Below are positions 47,257 through 59,999 of a stretch of 64,000 nt of DNA, one piece after another. The translations under genes were made by a program, and so were the position numbers. The stretch is from NCBI RefSeq assembly GCF_011516645.4, contig NZ_CP088285.1, forward strand, positions 248,001 through 312,000, read 5' to 3'. This DNA comes from Bradyrhizobium septentrionale (lineage in GTDB: Bacteria > Pseudomonadota > Alphaproteobacteria > Rhizobiales > Xanthobacteraceae). Within the stretch, counting starts at the first letter, position 1; each line of letters starts with the position of its first letter. Under the pieces are notes generated by a model. The model worked only from the letters and a program-made list of their open reading frames with translations. It had not been told where the DNA came from and did no database searches.

Positions 47257-48243
47257 TCAGACTATTTTTACCACGATCCGTCCGCGGACCTGGCCGCCGA
47301 GGATTTTCGCACCAAAGCCCATGACCTCGTCCAGCGCGATTTCATGAGTGATATCAGCAAGTTTTGCCTTGTCCAGATCGCTGGCAAGGCGGCGCCAGGC
47401 GGTCCGCCTGAGTTCGATCGGGCACATCACGGAATCGATGCCGAGAAGGCACACGCCCCGCAAAATGAAGGGCGCGACCGACGACGGCAGGTCCATACCA
47501 GCCGCCAGGCCGCAGGCCGCAATGGCGCCGCCGTATCTGGTCATCGAAAGCAGGTTGGCGAGCGTGGTCGAGCCGACGCTGTCGACGCCGCCGGCCCAGC
47601 GCTCCTTGGCAAGCGCCTTCGGGGCACCCGACAGCTCGGCACGGTCGATCACCTCGCTGGCGCCGAGCCCCTTAAGATAGTCGGCCTCCGACATCCGCCC
47701 GGTCGACGCGATGACGTGGTAGCCGAGCTTCGACAGCACGGCGATCGCGACCGAGCCGACGCCGCCGGCAGCGCCCGTCACCACCACCGGGCCGCTCTTC
47801 GGCGTGAGACCGTGCTTCTCGAGCGCCAGCACCGACAGCATCGCGGTATAGCCGGCGGTGCCGACCGCCATCGCATCGCGGGCCGAGATGCCGTCCGGCA
47901 GCCTTACCAGCCAGTCGCCTTTGACGCGGGCCTTTGCGGCATAGGCGCCGAGATGGGTCTCGCCCATGCCCCAGCCGTTGCAGACGACCTTGTCGCCCGC
48001 CTTCCAGTCGGGATGGCTGGATTGCTCGACCGTGCCGGCGAAATCGATGCCGGCGATCATCGGGAAGCGGCGCACCACCGGCGCCTTGCCGGTCAGCGCG
48101 AGGCCGTCCTTGTAGTTCAGCGTCGACCATTCGACGCGGACGGTGACGTCGCCGTCCATCAATTCCGCGTCGTCGAATTGGGTCAGTGCGGCGGTGGTAC
48201 CCTTGTCCGCCTTGTCGATCCTGATTGCCTTGAACGTTGCCAC
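47257..48243 (-). CDS. Zinc-independent medium-chain reductase (AcuI/YhdH family)
   Basis: This 328-residue enzyme resembles AcuI/YhdH, the NADPH-dependent reductases of acryloyl-CoA to propionyl-CoA. The NADPH site is [13 protein letters not shown], and the family has [13 protein letters not shown] and [12 protein letters not shown] at 48243 follows GGGGAG at good spacing. It may protect against acryloyl-CoA made from DMSP or odd-chain metabolism. It ends the leftward pair begun by the MFS transporter at 49534. Confidence 0.9.
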   Translation of the reverse strand: MATFKAIRIDKADKGTTAALTQFDDAELMDGDVTVRVEWSTLNYKDGLALTGKAPVVRRFPMIAGIDFAGTVEQSSHPDWKAGDKVVCNGWGMGETHLGAYAAKARVKGDWLVRLPDGISARDAMAVGTAGYTAMLSVLALEKHGLTPKSGPVVVTGAAGGVGSVAIAVLSKLGYHVIASTGRMSEADYLKGLGASEVIDRAELSGAPKALAKERWAGGVDSVGSTTLANLLSMTRYGGAIAACGLAAGMDLPSSVAPFILRGVCLLGIDSVMCPIELRRTAWRRLASDLDKAKLADITHEIALDEVMGFGAKILGGQVRGRIVVKIV

Positions 48244-48289
48244 GATGAGCACTCCCCGTAATCTTGGTTTCGGAGCAGTGTTTAACCCA

Positions 48290-49534
48290 TCAGGCAGGCT
48301 GCGCAACCGGGCGCACGACCGGCTTTTCGACGATCGGCAGGTTGATCAGCGCCGACAGCACGCCGAACAGCACCGACAGCCACCAGATCGGCGTGTAGGA
48401 ACCGAACTGCTCGAATACGATGCCGCCGAGCCAGACCCCGAGGAAGCCGCCGACCTGATGGCTGACGAAGGCGAAGCCATACAGCGTCGCAAACCAGCGC
48501 GTGCCGAACATCAGCGCAACCAGCGCCGAGGTCGGCGGCACCGTGGAGAGCCAGGTCAGGCCAGAGATTGCGCCGAATGCAATCGCCGAGAAGGTCGTGA
48601 TCGGGAACGAGATGAAGGCGATGATCGACAGCGCGCGGGTGAAATAGATCACCGACAGGATGTAGCGCTTCGGGAATACGTTCTGCAGCCAGCCGACGCT
48701 GAGCGAGCCCACGATGTTGAACAGGCCGATCGCCGCGATCACCCAGCCGCCGGTCGAGGCCGGAATGCCGCGGTCGGCGAGATAGGCCGGCAGATGCACG
48801 GTGATGAAAGCGAGCTGGAAACCACAGGTGAAAAAGCCGAGCACCAGCAACACGTAGGAGCGATGGCCGAAGGCTTCCGCCAGCGCGGTCTTGAACGATT
48901 GCTGATCGGCAGGCGCGGCATCATGCGTCTCTGCCGGCGGCGTCGAGAGCGCCAGCGACAGCGGCAGGATCAGCAGCATCAGCGCGGCGAACACCAGCAG
49001 CGCAGTCTGCCAACCGAAATTGTCGATCATCGCAACGCCGAACGGCGCGAACAGGAACTGGCCGAACGAGCCCGCGGCGGTGCCGGCGCCGAGCGCAATG
49101 CCGCGCTGCGCGGGTGGCAGCAGCTTGCTGAACGCCGACAGAACGAGGTTGAACGAGGAGCCCGACAGCCCGAAGCCGATCAGGACGCCGGCGCCGATGT
49201 CGAGCGACAGCGGCGTCGTCGAGTAGCGCATCAGCAGCAGGCCGGCAGCGTAAAGCAGCGCGCCGACGATCATCACGCGCAGCAGGCCGAAGCGGTCGGC
49301 AATCGCGCCTGCGATCGGCTGGCCGAGACCCCACAACAGGTTCTGCAGCGCCAGCGCGAGGCCGAACACGTTGCGGCCCCAGGCGAATTCATGGCCCATC
49401 GGCTGCACGAAGAAGCCGAGGCTGGAGCGCGGGCCGAAGCTCAACAATGCGATCGCGCAGCCGCAGACGATGATCACGAGTGGCGTACGCCAGGTGCCGG
49501 ACGCCGGTCGAAGATCCCCGGTGGTAACGGCCAT
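48290..49534 (-). CDS. MFS transporter
   Basis: This 414-residue protein has 12 predicted membrane helices. It carries a MFS-type loop after helix 2 ([13 protein letters not shown]) and its repeat in the second half. It resembles the oxalate/formate antiporter-like or NarK-type branch of MFS, but the substrate is not clear. It lies 46 bases upstream of the acuI-type gene and may be co-transcribed with it. Confidence 0.9.
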   Translation of the reverse strand: MAVTTGDLRPASGTWRTPLVIIVCGCAIALLSFGPRSSLGFFVQPMGHEFAWGRNVFGLALALQNLLWGLGQPIAGAIADRFGLLRVMIVGALLYAAGLLLMRYSTTPLSLDIGAGVLIGFGLSGSSFNLVLSAFSKLLPPAQRGIALGAGTAAGSFGQFLFAPFGVAMIDNFGWQTALLVFAALMLLILPLSLALSTPPAETHDAAPADQQSFKTALAEAFGHRSYVLLVLGFFTCGFQLAFITVHLPAYLADRGIPASTGGWVIAAIGLFNIVGSLSVGWLQNVFPKRYILSVIYFTRALSIIAFISFPITTFSAIAFGAISGLTWLSTVPPTSALVALMFGTRWFATLYGFAFVSHQVGGFLGVWLGGIVFEQFGSYTPIWWLSVLFGVLSALINLPIVEKPVVRPVAQPA

Positions 49535-49725
49535 GTTGTCTTTCCCCGCAACTGCTGCGGGGGAACCACCCCGCCGAACATTACGGGGAGTTAATGCATA
49601 TGCATGAAAAGCCCAAGAGGGAGCCGGAGAAAAATCTTCGCCCGCAGGGCTGCTCTGCAGAATTGGAAAGGATGACGCGCGTCATTTCGGGCATGCCGCA
49701 CCCGGGAACAAGGCGACCGAAGGCC

Positions 49726-51204
49726 CTATCGCCTGGCGCTGGCCTGCTCGGCCGAACTCTGGGCTGCCTCGGCGAGCTGCGCCGAGATCTTGGCGGTTTC
49801 GGCCGGGTTGCCCCAGCTCGGCGCGTCGCTGCCGTCGCCCCAGGCGCGCGGGCGATAGAAGGTGTGGACGCCGAACTTGTACATCTTCTTCATTTCGCTG
49901 ACCCAGGACGGCCGCACCCAATAGGCATGGTAGTGGGTCGAGCGGTCGACTTCGGGCAGCCACAATTTGCCGTCGAGCATCGCTTTCGCGATCTTCTTGG
50001 CGCGGTCCCACATATCGGGCTCGCGGACGACGTCGGCGGTGTTGTCGCAGGCGAAGGTGAACTGACAGGCGTAGTGGCGGTTCTTGTTCTGATAGACCAC
50101 GCCGCACACCGTCTCCGGATATTTGCCGGAGAAAGCGCGGTTCAAGACCACCTGGGCGACTGCGATCTGGCCGCGCACTGCTTCGCCGCGGGCTTCGAAG
50201 TAGACCGCCTCAGCCAGGCACTTCTCCGACTTGGCGCGCGACTTGTCGTCGAATAGGCCGAGCCGCTCCGCCGGCGTCTTGGTGTGCTGGTCGTCGGCGT
50301 TGACCTCGCCCTTCGGCGCGATGCTCTCGCCCATCTCGCCGGCCCTGACCGGGCCGTCGGCATCAACCGGCAATGACGCCATCACCTTCATGTCGGGATC
50401 GGGCTGCGCTACCGGCATCACGACGACCGGCGCCTCGCCGGGCTGCCAACGCTCGAGATTCTCGGGCGTGCCGAGCGACGAGCCGAAGAACAGGCTTGCG
50501 GTCTTGAATGCAAACGGGTCGCGCTCATGCGCTGCATCGGCGGGCGCAGCAGCAGGCTTCGCGGGCGCCGGCTTCAGATCGTCGAGCGGGCTGGCCTCGA
50601 GCGATAGCGACACGTCGTATTGTTGCGGCGACGGCTTGGCATATTGCGGCAGCGGCGGCGCGCGCAGCGCTTCCTGCAATTCCGGATCGAGCGGCGCGCT
50701 GTCGGCCGGTGCGGTCGCGGTCTTCATGCCCTTGACCGACGAATTCGATGTCGTGGGATCCTCGTTCGCCGGCGCCGTGTTTGCGGGCTCTGCAGGCTCG
50801 ACCTGATCGGGCCGCCTGACCACGAGACGATCGCCCTTCATGGTGCGATCGACCTTGGGAAAATCGGATGCCGCGTAACGCGGCGGCGGCGCCGCGATCG
50901 GATTGCGCGTCACCGTGCCGGTGATATCGACGCTCGAATTGTCCAGCCTGGCGAGCAGGATCTGCGGGTCCTGCGGCGCGGATGTTCCGATCGGACGGCC
51001 GAAGCTGTAGGTGGCGACCTGGATCGAGCCGACCGCGGAGGCGAAGACGCGCTTCTGCCAGCGCTCGGCGACGCCGGGCTGCCGGGCCAAAAGCGAAGCA
51101 ATATCCTGATATCCGATCTCGGTCGGCATCAGTGCGAAGATGCCAAGACCGAGACCGAAGAGCGCAAGACGTGCGCCCTTCGGCTGGTTACGCGACACAA
51201 ACAT
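49726..51204 (-). CDS. Cell wall hydrolase, SleB type, with long disordered linker
   Basis: This 492-residue protein has an N-terminal membrane anchor (residues 10-28), a long Pro/Ala-rich low-complexity middle (about residues 95-345) and a C-terminal hydrolase domain of the SleB/CwlJ family (EKCLAEAVYFEARGEAVRGQ, CGVVYQNKNRHYACQFTFAC, STHYHAYWVRPSW). Such enzymes cut peptidoglycan cross-links or muropeptides. ATG at 51204 or GTG a few codons upstream could begin it. It is a monocistronic gene. Confidence 0.88.
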   Translation of the reverse strand: MFVSRNQPKGARLALFGLGLGIFALMPTEIGYQDIASLLARQPGVAERWQKRVFASAVGSIQVATYSFGRPIGTSAPQDPQILLARLDNSSVDITGTVTRNPIAAPPPRYAASDFPKVDRTMKGDRLVVRRPDQVEPAEPANTAPANEDPTTSNSSVKGMKTATAPADSAPLDPELQEALRAPPLPQYAKPSPQQYDVSLSLEASPLDDLKPAPAKPAAAPADAAHERDPFAFKTASLFFGSSLGTPENLERWQPGEAPVVVMPVAQPDPDMKVMASLPVDADGPVRAGEMGESIAPKGEVNADDQHTKTPAERLGLFDDKSRAKSEKCLAEAVYFEARGEAVRGQIAVAQVVLNRAFSGKYPETVCGVVYQNKNRHYACQFTFACDNTADVVREPDMWDRAKKIAKAMLDGKLWLPEVDRSTHYHAYWVRPSWVSEMKKMYKFGVHTFYRPRAWGDGSDAPSWGNPAETAKISAQLAEAAQSSAEQASARR

Positions 51205-51448
51205 CGTACGCTCACGCAACGCTTACTGAGTGCAATCGAACGCGGTACATCCGCGCAATTCGACCTTTCCCGTTGCTAACTTGTTTAGGTTGCCGCGGAG
51301 TTAATCGGCGTTGCCCGCGCGCTACACTCAAGCAATCGCAGAGTCTTCGCGCGTTGCATCGCGCGCCTTGGTAAATGCGCGGCGCATGAAGGTCGTGAAC
51401 ATCCGGTCAACGAAGATGGTGAACAAAGTCTTGCACGCAGCCTCCACC

Positions 51449-51568
51449 GTCATTGCGAGGAGCGCTAGCGACGAAGCAATCCATGTCTCAGCAAGCGGCG
51501 CGATGGATTGCTTGGCGGAGCCTGTCATCCGGCGGCGCTTCGCGCCGACCGGGTGGCTCGCAATGACG
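51449..51568. repeat. Inverted-end repeat (TCATTGCGAG...CTCGCAATGA)
   Basis: The 120-base element has ends GTCATTGCGAGGAGCG and GGCTCGCAATGACG, with an inner pair ACGAAGCAATCCAT and ATGGATTGCTTGGC. This is a widely seen palindromic element of Rhizobiales. It is non-coding and lies between the SleB and ppdK genes. Confidence 0.8.
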
Positions 51569-51595
51569 ATATCCGCTTGCAGCGCTCCAGAAACC

Positions 51596-51624
51596 CGTAT
51601 GCCCGGGACAAGCCCGGGCATACG
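51596..51624 (-). terminator. Perfect hairpin downstream of ppdK
   Basis: CGTATGCCCGGG (51596-51607) and CCCGGGCATACG (51613-51624) form a perfect 12-bp stem with a 5-base loop. It lies 34 bases after the ppdK stop and is likely to end that transcript, although on the leftward strand only GGGTTT follows. Confidence 0.6.
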
Positions 51625-51657
51625 TCGTTTGTGACCTACGTAGCTTGCGCCAGCTAG

Positions 51658-54585
<2,928 letters not shown>

Positions 54586-54676
54586 GTCAGACAACAATCC
54601 GGAAGGAGGGGTCGAAGATGCGCGCCTTACACCATTTTGGGGGGTTCCGCGCAAGCCGCGAAACCCCGGTTTCCCG

Positions 54677-54832
54677 CTACAGGTGCAGCCAGCGCAACAG
54701 GCCCATCCCCACCAGCCCGACAAAGATCAGGTAGATCGCGACGATGTAATTGAGCAGCCGCGGCATGATCAGGATCAGGATGCCTGCAATCAGAGCGACA
54801 ATGTGCGGCAAATGCCCAGCGGTGATGACCAT
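54677..54832 (-). CDS. DUF3096 family small membrane protein
   Basis: This 51-residue protein begins VITAGHLPHIVALIAGILIL, has two hydrophobic segments (residues 9-30 and 29-46) and ends LLRWLHL. It matches the DUF3096 family of two-helix inner-membrane peptides of unknown role. It is too short for usual gene calls. It lies 91 bases upstream of the ppdK start on the same strand and could be its leader gene. Confidence 0.75.
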   Translation of the reverse strand: MVITAGHLPHIVALIAGILILIMPRLLNYIVAIYLIFVGLVGMGLLRWLHL

Positions 54833-55065
54833 TGAAGTTTCTCCGGCGGTTTTTGGAGGAGCGAATCGAGCGGCAGTTTATCCGCTGCGGGGGTTCCCAC
54901 ATCAAGACGCCCGTCACGCCCTCAGGTTCCCGCAGCTCACGAAAATTGCTCCAAAATGCCGCGTGTATGGCGGCGGTTTTTCCGGAACATCACCTCACCC
55001 GAGGCATTGGCTCGCCATGTGCGCTGGCGAAGGCCGCGTGCTGCGTGAAAACAATGGAGCGAGCC

Positions 55066-55425
55066 ATGCGAAACAGAATACTTGCCGTTGCAGCGGTTGC
55101 TGCCGCGATCGCGGTGCCGGCTGTTGCCGCACAGGCCCAGACCGTCGGCATCGTCCGCGGTGGTCCGGCGGTCGCCGTCGAGGATGACGGAGCAATCGCG
55201 GTCGAGCAGCGTCCGGCATTCCGCGAATACATCGTGCGCGAGCGCGTGCCGAACTACACCGTGCCGGATCGGGTCGTGGTCGGCACCGTGCTGCCGGACG
55301 CCGGCGTGACCTATTACGACGTGCCGCAACGGTTCGGCGCGACGCCCTATCGCTACACCGTCGTGAATGGTGAGACCGTTCTGGTCGAGCCGCGTTCGCG
55401 ACGGATCGTTCAGGTGGTCGAGTAA
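55066..55425 (+). CDS. DUF1236 family secreted protein
   Basis: This 119-residue exported protein has a signal peptide (residues 1-24, ending AQAQ) and one DUF1236 module (FREYIVRERVPNYTVPDRVV, LPDAGVTYYDVPQRFG, YRYTVVNGETVLVEPRSRRI). The family is common in Bradyrhizobium and of unknown function. ATG at 55066 is preferred because the GGAG inside ATGGAGC serves as its ribosome site; ATG at 55054 is also in frame. A terminator follows. Confidence 0.88.
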   Translation: MRNRILAVAAVAAAIAVPAVAAQAQTVGIVRGGPAVAVEDDGAIAVEQRPAFREYIVRERVPNYTVPDRVVVGTVLPDAGVTYYDVPQRFGATPYRYTVVNGETVLVEPRSRRIVQVVE

Positions 55426-55499
55426 GCCCCCAGCCGCCTGAACGCGATGTCCGGGCGCCGCGCAAGCGGATGTGCGCGCAGATCGACCGGACTTGAAAG

Positions 55500-55532
55500 C
55501 CCCGCCCGGCCTCCCCACCGGGTGGGGTTTTT
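55500..55532 (+). terminator. Intrinsic terminator
   Basis: CCCCGCCCGG (55500-55509) pairs with CCGGGTGGGG (55518-55527), with one G-T pair, and is followed directly by TTTTT. It ends the DUF1236 transcript. Confidence 0.85.
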
Positions 55533-55541
55533 CATGGATGC

Positions 55542-56642
55542 CTACGATTTCAGGATCGAGAGCAGCGTCGAGGTCGACTTGTAGCTCTTGATCGCGGCAT
55601 CCTGGAAATCCTGCGTCCAGTTGGCCGCCTGCCGCTCCTCGGCGCTCATCGAGGAATATTGCTTGAGGATGCCGAGGCTGAACTGGCGCGGGTCGCCGGC
55701 GGACTGGCTCTGCTTCAGCGCGTCGAGCACCGCAAGGCGCGTCCGCGTGCTGAGTTCCTGCTTGGCCGCGAAGATCTCGTCGGTGGAGAACTTCTTGTCC
55801 TGGTTCAGCGAGATCGCCGAGAGCGAGCGGTTGTCGAGCGAGGACAGGTCGGCGAGCTGGCCGGTCTTGCGCCTGGCATCGTAGACCAGTTCCTTGCCGT
55901 TGCTCGCAGCCTGGCTCTTCTGCCGATCGAGGAACGCGCGCACGTCGCTGGCGATGCTGCTGAAGTCGCGCGTCGTGCCCGTCGCAGGAGACGTGGTTCC
56001 CGCCAGCGCGGCCGCGATCGGGTCACCGGTAATTCCAGCTGGCGCCGTGTTCGGATCCTGCTGCGTCGCCTGATAGCCTTTGAGCACTGCGGAGCGCTGG
56101 CTGGCCCAGGTCGCGGCTGCCTTCTCCTCGTCGCTCGCGCCATCGAGATAATCGAGCGCCGCCTTGTAGCTGACGCTGTAGTCGCCGGTCAGGCGCGTGG
56201 TCGCAAGCGACGGCGCCAGCGCCGTGTCGAAGCGCTGCTTTAATTCGGTGGCAGCAACCGCCTGCTCGTCCGGCGTGAACTTGCCGCCATTGTTGGTCGA
56301 GATCGCAAACAGCGAACGGCGATCCAGCGTCAAGAGATCGATCGTGGTCTTGCCGTCGACGATCGGCGCCTTGACGCCGGCCACCGTGTAGAGCCGGTCG
56401 AGCGTGACCCGCGCATCGCTCGTCACCGTTGCGAAGTCGGGCAATTGCGCCTTGGCGATTTGGGCGCGGGCGGCATCCGACAGCGTGAGGTTGGTTGCGG
56501 CATTTGACGTCGAGGACGCTGAGAGATCGCCGGCCGTTCCGTCGCCCGACAAGGTCGCCGCCAGCGAGGGCGTCGCCGCGGCCCGCGCATAGGCCGAACC
56601 GTATTGGGCGTAGGGATTGGGCGTGGTGCCGATCGAGGTCAT
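55542..56642 (-). CDS. Hypothetical protein with internal tandem duplication
   Basis: This 366-residue protein has two repeated domains, about residues 65-195 and 225-355. LDRRSLFAISTNNGGKFTPDE in the first aligns with LDNRSLSAISLNQDKKFSTDE in the second. In both, a later helix (AAATWASQRSAVLKGYQA; AANWTQDFQDAAIKSYKS) is followed by a divider. The N-terminal 60 residues are Ala/Ser/Thr-rich. The NxxxKFxxDE pattern hints at a calcium-binding loop. There is no signal peptide and no known function. The start is at ATG 56642. Confidence 0.75.
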   Translation of the reverse strand: MTSIGTTPNPYAQYGSAYARAAATPSLAATLSGDGTAGDLSASSTSNAATNLTLSDAARAQIAKAQLPDFATVTSDARVTLDRLYTVAGVKAPIVDGKTTIDLLTLDRRSLFAISTNNGGKFTPDEQAVAATELKQRFDTALAPSLATTRLTGDYSVSYKAALDYLDGASDEEKAAATWASQRSAVLKGYQATQQDPNTAPAGITGDPIAAALAGTTSPATGTTRDFSSIASDVRAFLDRQKSQAASNGKELVYDARRKTGQLADLSSLDNRSLSAISLNQDKKFSTDEIFAAKQELSTRTRLAVLDALKQSQSAGDPRQFSLGILKQYSSMSAEERQAANWTQDFQDAAIKSYKSTSTLLSILKS

Positions 56643-56781
56643 CGGGGAGGTCTCTGCATTGGCGCAAAGGGCGATTTCTTAAGAATTCGTTGACCCGGCA
56701 GGACCTTCGCAGGGCATGGTTAACAAATTGCAAATTGTGTCCAAATATTTCCAGCGCAGCACGCAGCTCGGCGGTGGCCGG

Positions 56782-57156
56782 TCATTTGTCCACGACCCAG
56801 CGATGGCGGCGCTGGGGGAAGACGGATTGCGACGGCGCGGGAAAATCCGGGTCCGCGAAGGCGCCGACCGCAACGCCGATCAGATCCGGCGCGCGGCGCG
56901 GCTCCCAATAGACCGACGTCCCGCAATTCGGACAGAAATGGAACACCACCGCGGACCCGCTGTCGCCGACACGGCTGTATTCGCGCGCCTCGCCCTGCGG
57001 CTCGACATCGGCGCGCGGAAAGAACGCCGCGACGCCATAGGTGCTGCCGGTCCGCTTCTGGCACTCCAGGCAATGACACAGCGATATCTTGAGAGGCTCG
57101 CTCTGACAGGTGACGCGGAGCTGTCCGCAGGCGCATGTCGCGAGCCTTGTCATCAT
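56782..57156 (-). CDS. GFA family protein (CENP-V/glutathione-dependent formaldehyde-activating type)
   Basis: This 124-residue zinc protein has cysteine pairs in CACGQLR, CHCLECQKR and FCPNCGTSVYW, matching the GFA fold. The founder promotes formaldehyde adduct formation with glutathione, but most members are uncharacterised. ATG at 57156 overlaps the methyltransferase stop, so it is co-translated as the last gene of the glyQ-glyS operon. Confidence 0.88.
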   Translation of the reverse strand: MMTRLATCACGQLRVTCQSEPLKISLCHCLECQKRTGSTYGVAAFFPRADVEPQGEAREYSRVGDSGSAVVFHFCPNCGTSVYWEPRRAPDLIGVAVGAFADPDFPAPSQSVFPQRRHRWVVDK

Positions 57157-57749
57157 CGCCTGCCTTTGCTTGCGACCAGCCGGTGAATGTCCTTGCCGGA
57201 CGACGCGCTGACGACTTCCTCGTCGAGCAGCAATTCGGCCGCCGCCAGTTCAGTCCGCACCAAGGCCGCATCGAAGGCTGCATAGAGCCGGCCGTGTGTA
57301 TCACGCGCATCGTCACTCGCGGTGACACGCCAGCTCAGATAGAACACGCCGCCGGGCTTCACGATGTCGAACATGCGACGCACCGACGGCGCGATCAGCG
57401 CGGGATCGAGATGCATGATCACGGTCTCACACAGCACATTGTCGAAGCCGTCGGCGGCAATGCCGGACAGCTCAGGCAGTTCGGCATACGCAAAGCGCAG
57501 CGCCGGATGGCGGGTGCGAGCTTCCGTGAGCAGACCCTCGGAGGCATCAAAGCCCTCGGCCGGGAAGCCATTGGCATTCAGCCACGCCACCTCGCGGCCG
57601 CTGCCGCAGCCGATATCGGCTGTGACGCCGCCCTTGATGAAGAAACGGGTGACGATGTCCTGCAGATCGACCGGCGCCGGCTGCTCGTGCCAGTCCTGCG
57701 CAAACGCCGCCGCTTCCTTGTCGTAAGCGGCGAGCGTTGCGCGGTCCAT
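57153..57749 (-). CDS. Class I SAM-dependent methyltransferase
   Basis: This 198-residue enzyme has the SAM-binding motif ADIGCGSGREVAWL, acidic motif II in GFDASEGLL and the family segment DNVLCETVIMHLDPALIAP. The target is unknown; small-molecule methylation is most likely. ATG at 57749 lies three bases after the glyS stop, and the end overlaps the GFA gene start by four bases. It thus sits in the glyQ-glyS-methyltransferase-GFA operon. Confidence 0.88.
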   Translation of the reverse strand: MDRATLAAYDKEAAAFAQDWHEQPAPVDLQDIVTRFFIKGGVTADIGCGSGREVAWLNANGFPAEGFDASEGLLTEARTRHPALRFAYAELPELSGIAADGFDNVLCETVIMHLDPALIAPSVRRMFDIVKPGGVFYLSWRVTASDDARDTHGRLYAAFDAALVRTELAAAELLLDEEVVSASSGKDIHRLVASKGRR

Positions 57750-57752
57750 CAA

Positions 57753-59999
57753 TCAGCCCTCGATCCTGGAGAAATCCGCCACCGCACGCGTCGCGGCGCG
57801 GATCTCGTTGAGCAGTTTGAGACGGTTTTCGCGCACCTTTGGATCGTCGTCGTTGACCTTGACCTTGTCGAAGAACGCGTCGACCGCGGGGCGAAGTCTG
57901 GCCAAGTGAACCATAACACCTTCAAAGTCCTCGGCTTCAACCGCACGCAGAGTACTTTGCTTAGCTCTAGCGATCTCGAACGCGAGCGTGGCCTCCTCCT
58001 CAACCTTGTAGAGTTCGCGATCGGCCACACCGTCAAACTTCCGCTGTTCCTTCTTCTCTTCAATGGCAAGAATATTATTCGCACGCTTGGTCCCCGCGAG
58101 CAGGTTCTTGCCATCGTCGGTATCAAGGAATTTGCCTAGCGCCTCTATGCGATGCACGACAAGAAACAAATCATCTTGGCCTCCAAGTGCGAATACGGCA
58201 TCGACGAGGTCGTGGCGCGCGCCCTGTTCGCGGAGTTGCCCCTTTAGACGTTCTGCGAAGAAAGTGAGAAGCCTACTGGACCGATTCTCCAGAACCTTAC
58301 GGAAATCGACCTTGCATTCGTCGATCTTTGCGGAAATTTTTTCGTCCGTGATTGGTCGCTCAATCGCCTTGTGTGCACGCATCATCTCAAATTTTTGAAA
58401 CATCATGGCGATTTCAACTGCGTTGCCCGCAGGCGTAATCGTGGTCTGGTAGCTAACCGTTTTCTCAAGATGATCTAGAAACGTCGACTCAAGCCTCAGC
58501 CGCACGCCGGACTCGATTATTCGAATCACGCCGAACGCTGCTCGTCGTAGGGCGAACGGATCTTTCGAGCTCGACGCCTCCTCAAGAATTGCCCAAAAGC
58601 TAACTAGCATATCGAGCTTGTCAGCCAACGCCACGGCCACGCTCACCGGATCGGTTGGCACGCGATCCGCAGGCCCTTGCGGCCTCCAGTGCTCCTCGCT
58701 CGCGGCCGCGACGGAGGCGTCCTCGCCCTGCTCAAGCGCGTAGTACTTGCCCATCAGGCCCTGCAGCTCGGGGAATTCGCCGACGACTTCGGTCAGCAAG
58801 TCCGCCTTAGCGAGTTGCGCAGCGCGTTTGGTCTTCTCCACGTCGGCGCCGACCAGCGGCGCGATCTCTGCGGCCAATCGTTCAATTCGCCTGATGCGAT
58901 CCGCCTGTGAGCCCAACTCCTTGTGGAACACGATCTGCTCAAATTTCGGCAGCCGGTCTTCCAGCCTGGTCTTCAGGTCGGTCTCGTAGAAGAACTTCGC
59001 GTCGCTCAACCGCGGACGGATCACGCGCTCATTGCCGGCGACGATGGTCTTGCCGCCGTCGGGCGCCTCGATGTTGGCGGTCAGCACGAACTTGTTGGTC
59101 AGCTTCCCCGTCTTGGGATCCTTGACCACGAAGCATTTCTGGTTGTTGCGGATGGTGGCGCGGATCACCTCGTCGGGGATTGCCAAAAATTCCTTCTCGA
59201 ACGATCCCATCATCACGACAGGCCATTCGACGAGGCCCGAGACCTCGTCGAGCAGCACCTGATCCTCAACCAGCTCGAGGCCTTGCGCGAAGGCGAGCTC
59301 CTTGGCGTCCTCAAGGATGATGTCCTTGCGCGCCTGCGGATCGAGGATGACCTTGGCGGCCTTCAGCTTGGCCTCGTAGTCCTCGAAGCGGCGTACCGAG
59401 ATCGCGGCTGGTGCCATGAAGCGGTGGCCGTAGGTGGTCTGCCCGGCCTCGATGCCGTCGACGGAGAATTTCACGACATCGGGCTCCTCGGTCTCCAGAC
59501 CGAAGGTCGCGGTGATGGCGTGCAGCGGGCGCACCCAAGTCAGCGAGCCTGATTTCGCCGAGCGCGCACCCCAGCGCATCGATTTCGGCCAGGGGAAGGT
59601 GCGGATGATCACCGGCAGCATTTCCGCGATCACGTCGATCGCGGCGCGGCCGGGCTTTTCGATCAGCGCGATGTAGAAATCGCCCTTCTTCGGATCGGTC
59701 TGGATTTTTGCCTCGCTGATCGAGGACAGGCCGGTGGCCTTCAGGAATCCCTGGATCGCGGGCTCGGGTCCGCCGACGCGCGGGCCGCGGCGCTCTTCCT
59801 TCAGGTCGGGCTGGCGTGCCGGAATGCCGTGCACGGTGAGCGCCAGCCGCCGCGGGGTCGCGAACGCCTTGGCGCCTTCATAGACCAGACCCTCGGCGAC
59901 CAGCTTGTCGGTCACCATGCGGCGCAGATCGTCCGCCGCCTTCGCCTGCATGCGCGCGGGAATTTCTTCGGAGAACAGTTCGAGGAGAAGATCGGGCAT
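57753..59999 (-). CDS. glyS: Glycine--tRNA ligase beta subunit
   Basis: This 748-residue subunit forms the alpha2-beta2 glycyl-tRNA synthetase with GlyQ. It starts [16 protein letters not shown] and has blocks such as [20 protein letters not shown] and [18 protein letters not shown]. The GC content of bases about 57900-58660 (residues about 447-700) is close to 50%, against well above 60% on both flanks, yet the frame and family match are intact. The start ATG shares its A with the glyQ stop (TGATG). An internal recombination is inferred. Confidence 0.95.
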   Translation of the reverse strand: MPDLLLELFSEEIPARMQAKAADDLRRMVTDKLVAEGLVYEGAKAFATPRRLALTVHGIPARQPDLKEERRGPRVGGPEPAIQGFLKATGLSSISEAKIQTDPKKGDFYIALIEKPGRAAIDVIAEMLPVIIRTFPWPKSMRWGARSAKSGSLTWVRPLHAITATFGLETEEPDVVKFSVDGIEAGQTTYGHRFMAPAAISVRRFEDYEAKLKAAKVILDPQARKDIILEDAKELAFAQGLELVEDQVLLDEVSGLVEWPVVMMGSFEKEFLAIPDEVIRATIRNNQKCFVVKDPKTGKLTNKFVLTANIEAPDGGKTIVAGNERVIRPRLSDAKFFYETDLKTRLEDRLPKFEQIVFHKELGSQADRIRRIERLAAEIAPLVGADVEKTKRAAQLAKADLLTEVVGEFPELQGLMGKYYALEQGEDASVAAASEEHWRPQGPADRVPTDPVSVAVALADKLDMLVSFWAILEEASSSKDPFALRRAAFGVIRIIESGVRLRLESTFLDHLEKTVSYQTTITPAGNAVEIAMMFQKFEMMRAHKAIERPITDEKISAKIDECKVDFRKVLENRSSRLLTFFAERLKGQLREQGARHDLVDAVFALGGQDDLFLVVHRIEALGKFLDTDDGKNLLAGTKRANNILAIEEKKEQRKFDGVADRELYKVEEEATLAFEIARAKQSTLRAVEAEDFEGVMVHLARLRPAVDAFFDKVKVNDDDPKVRENRLKLLNEIRAATRAVADFSRIEG

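Noticed and set aside
51449..51624. A possible CRISPR array or small RNA gene
   Set aside because: The repeated units are inverted arms of a single palindromic element, not regularly spaced direct repeats.
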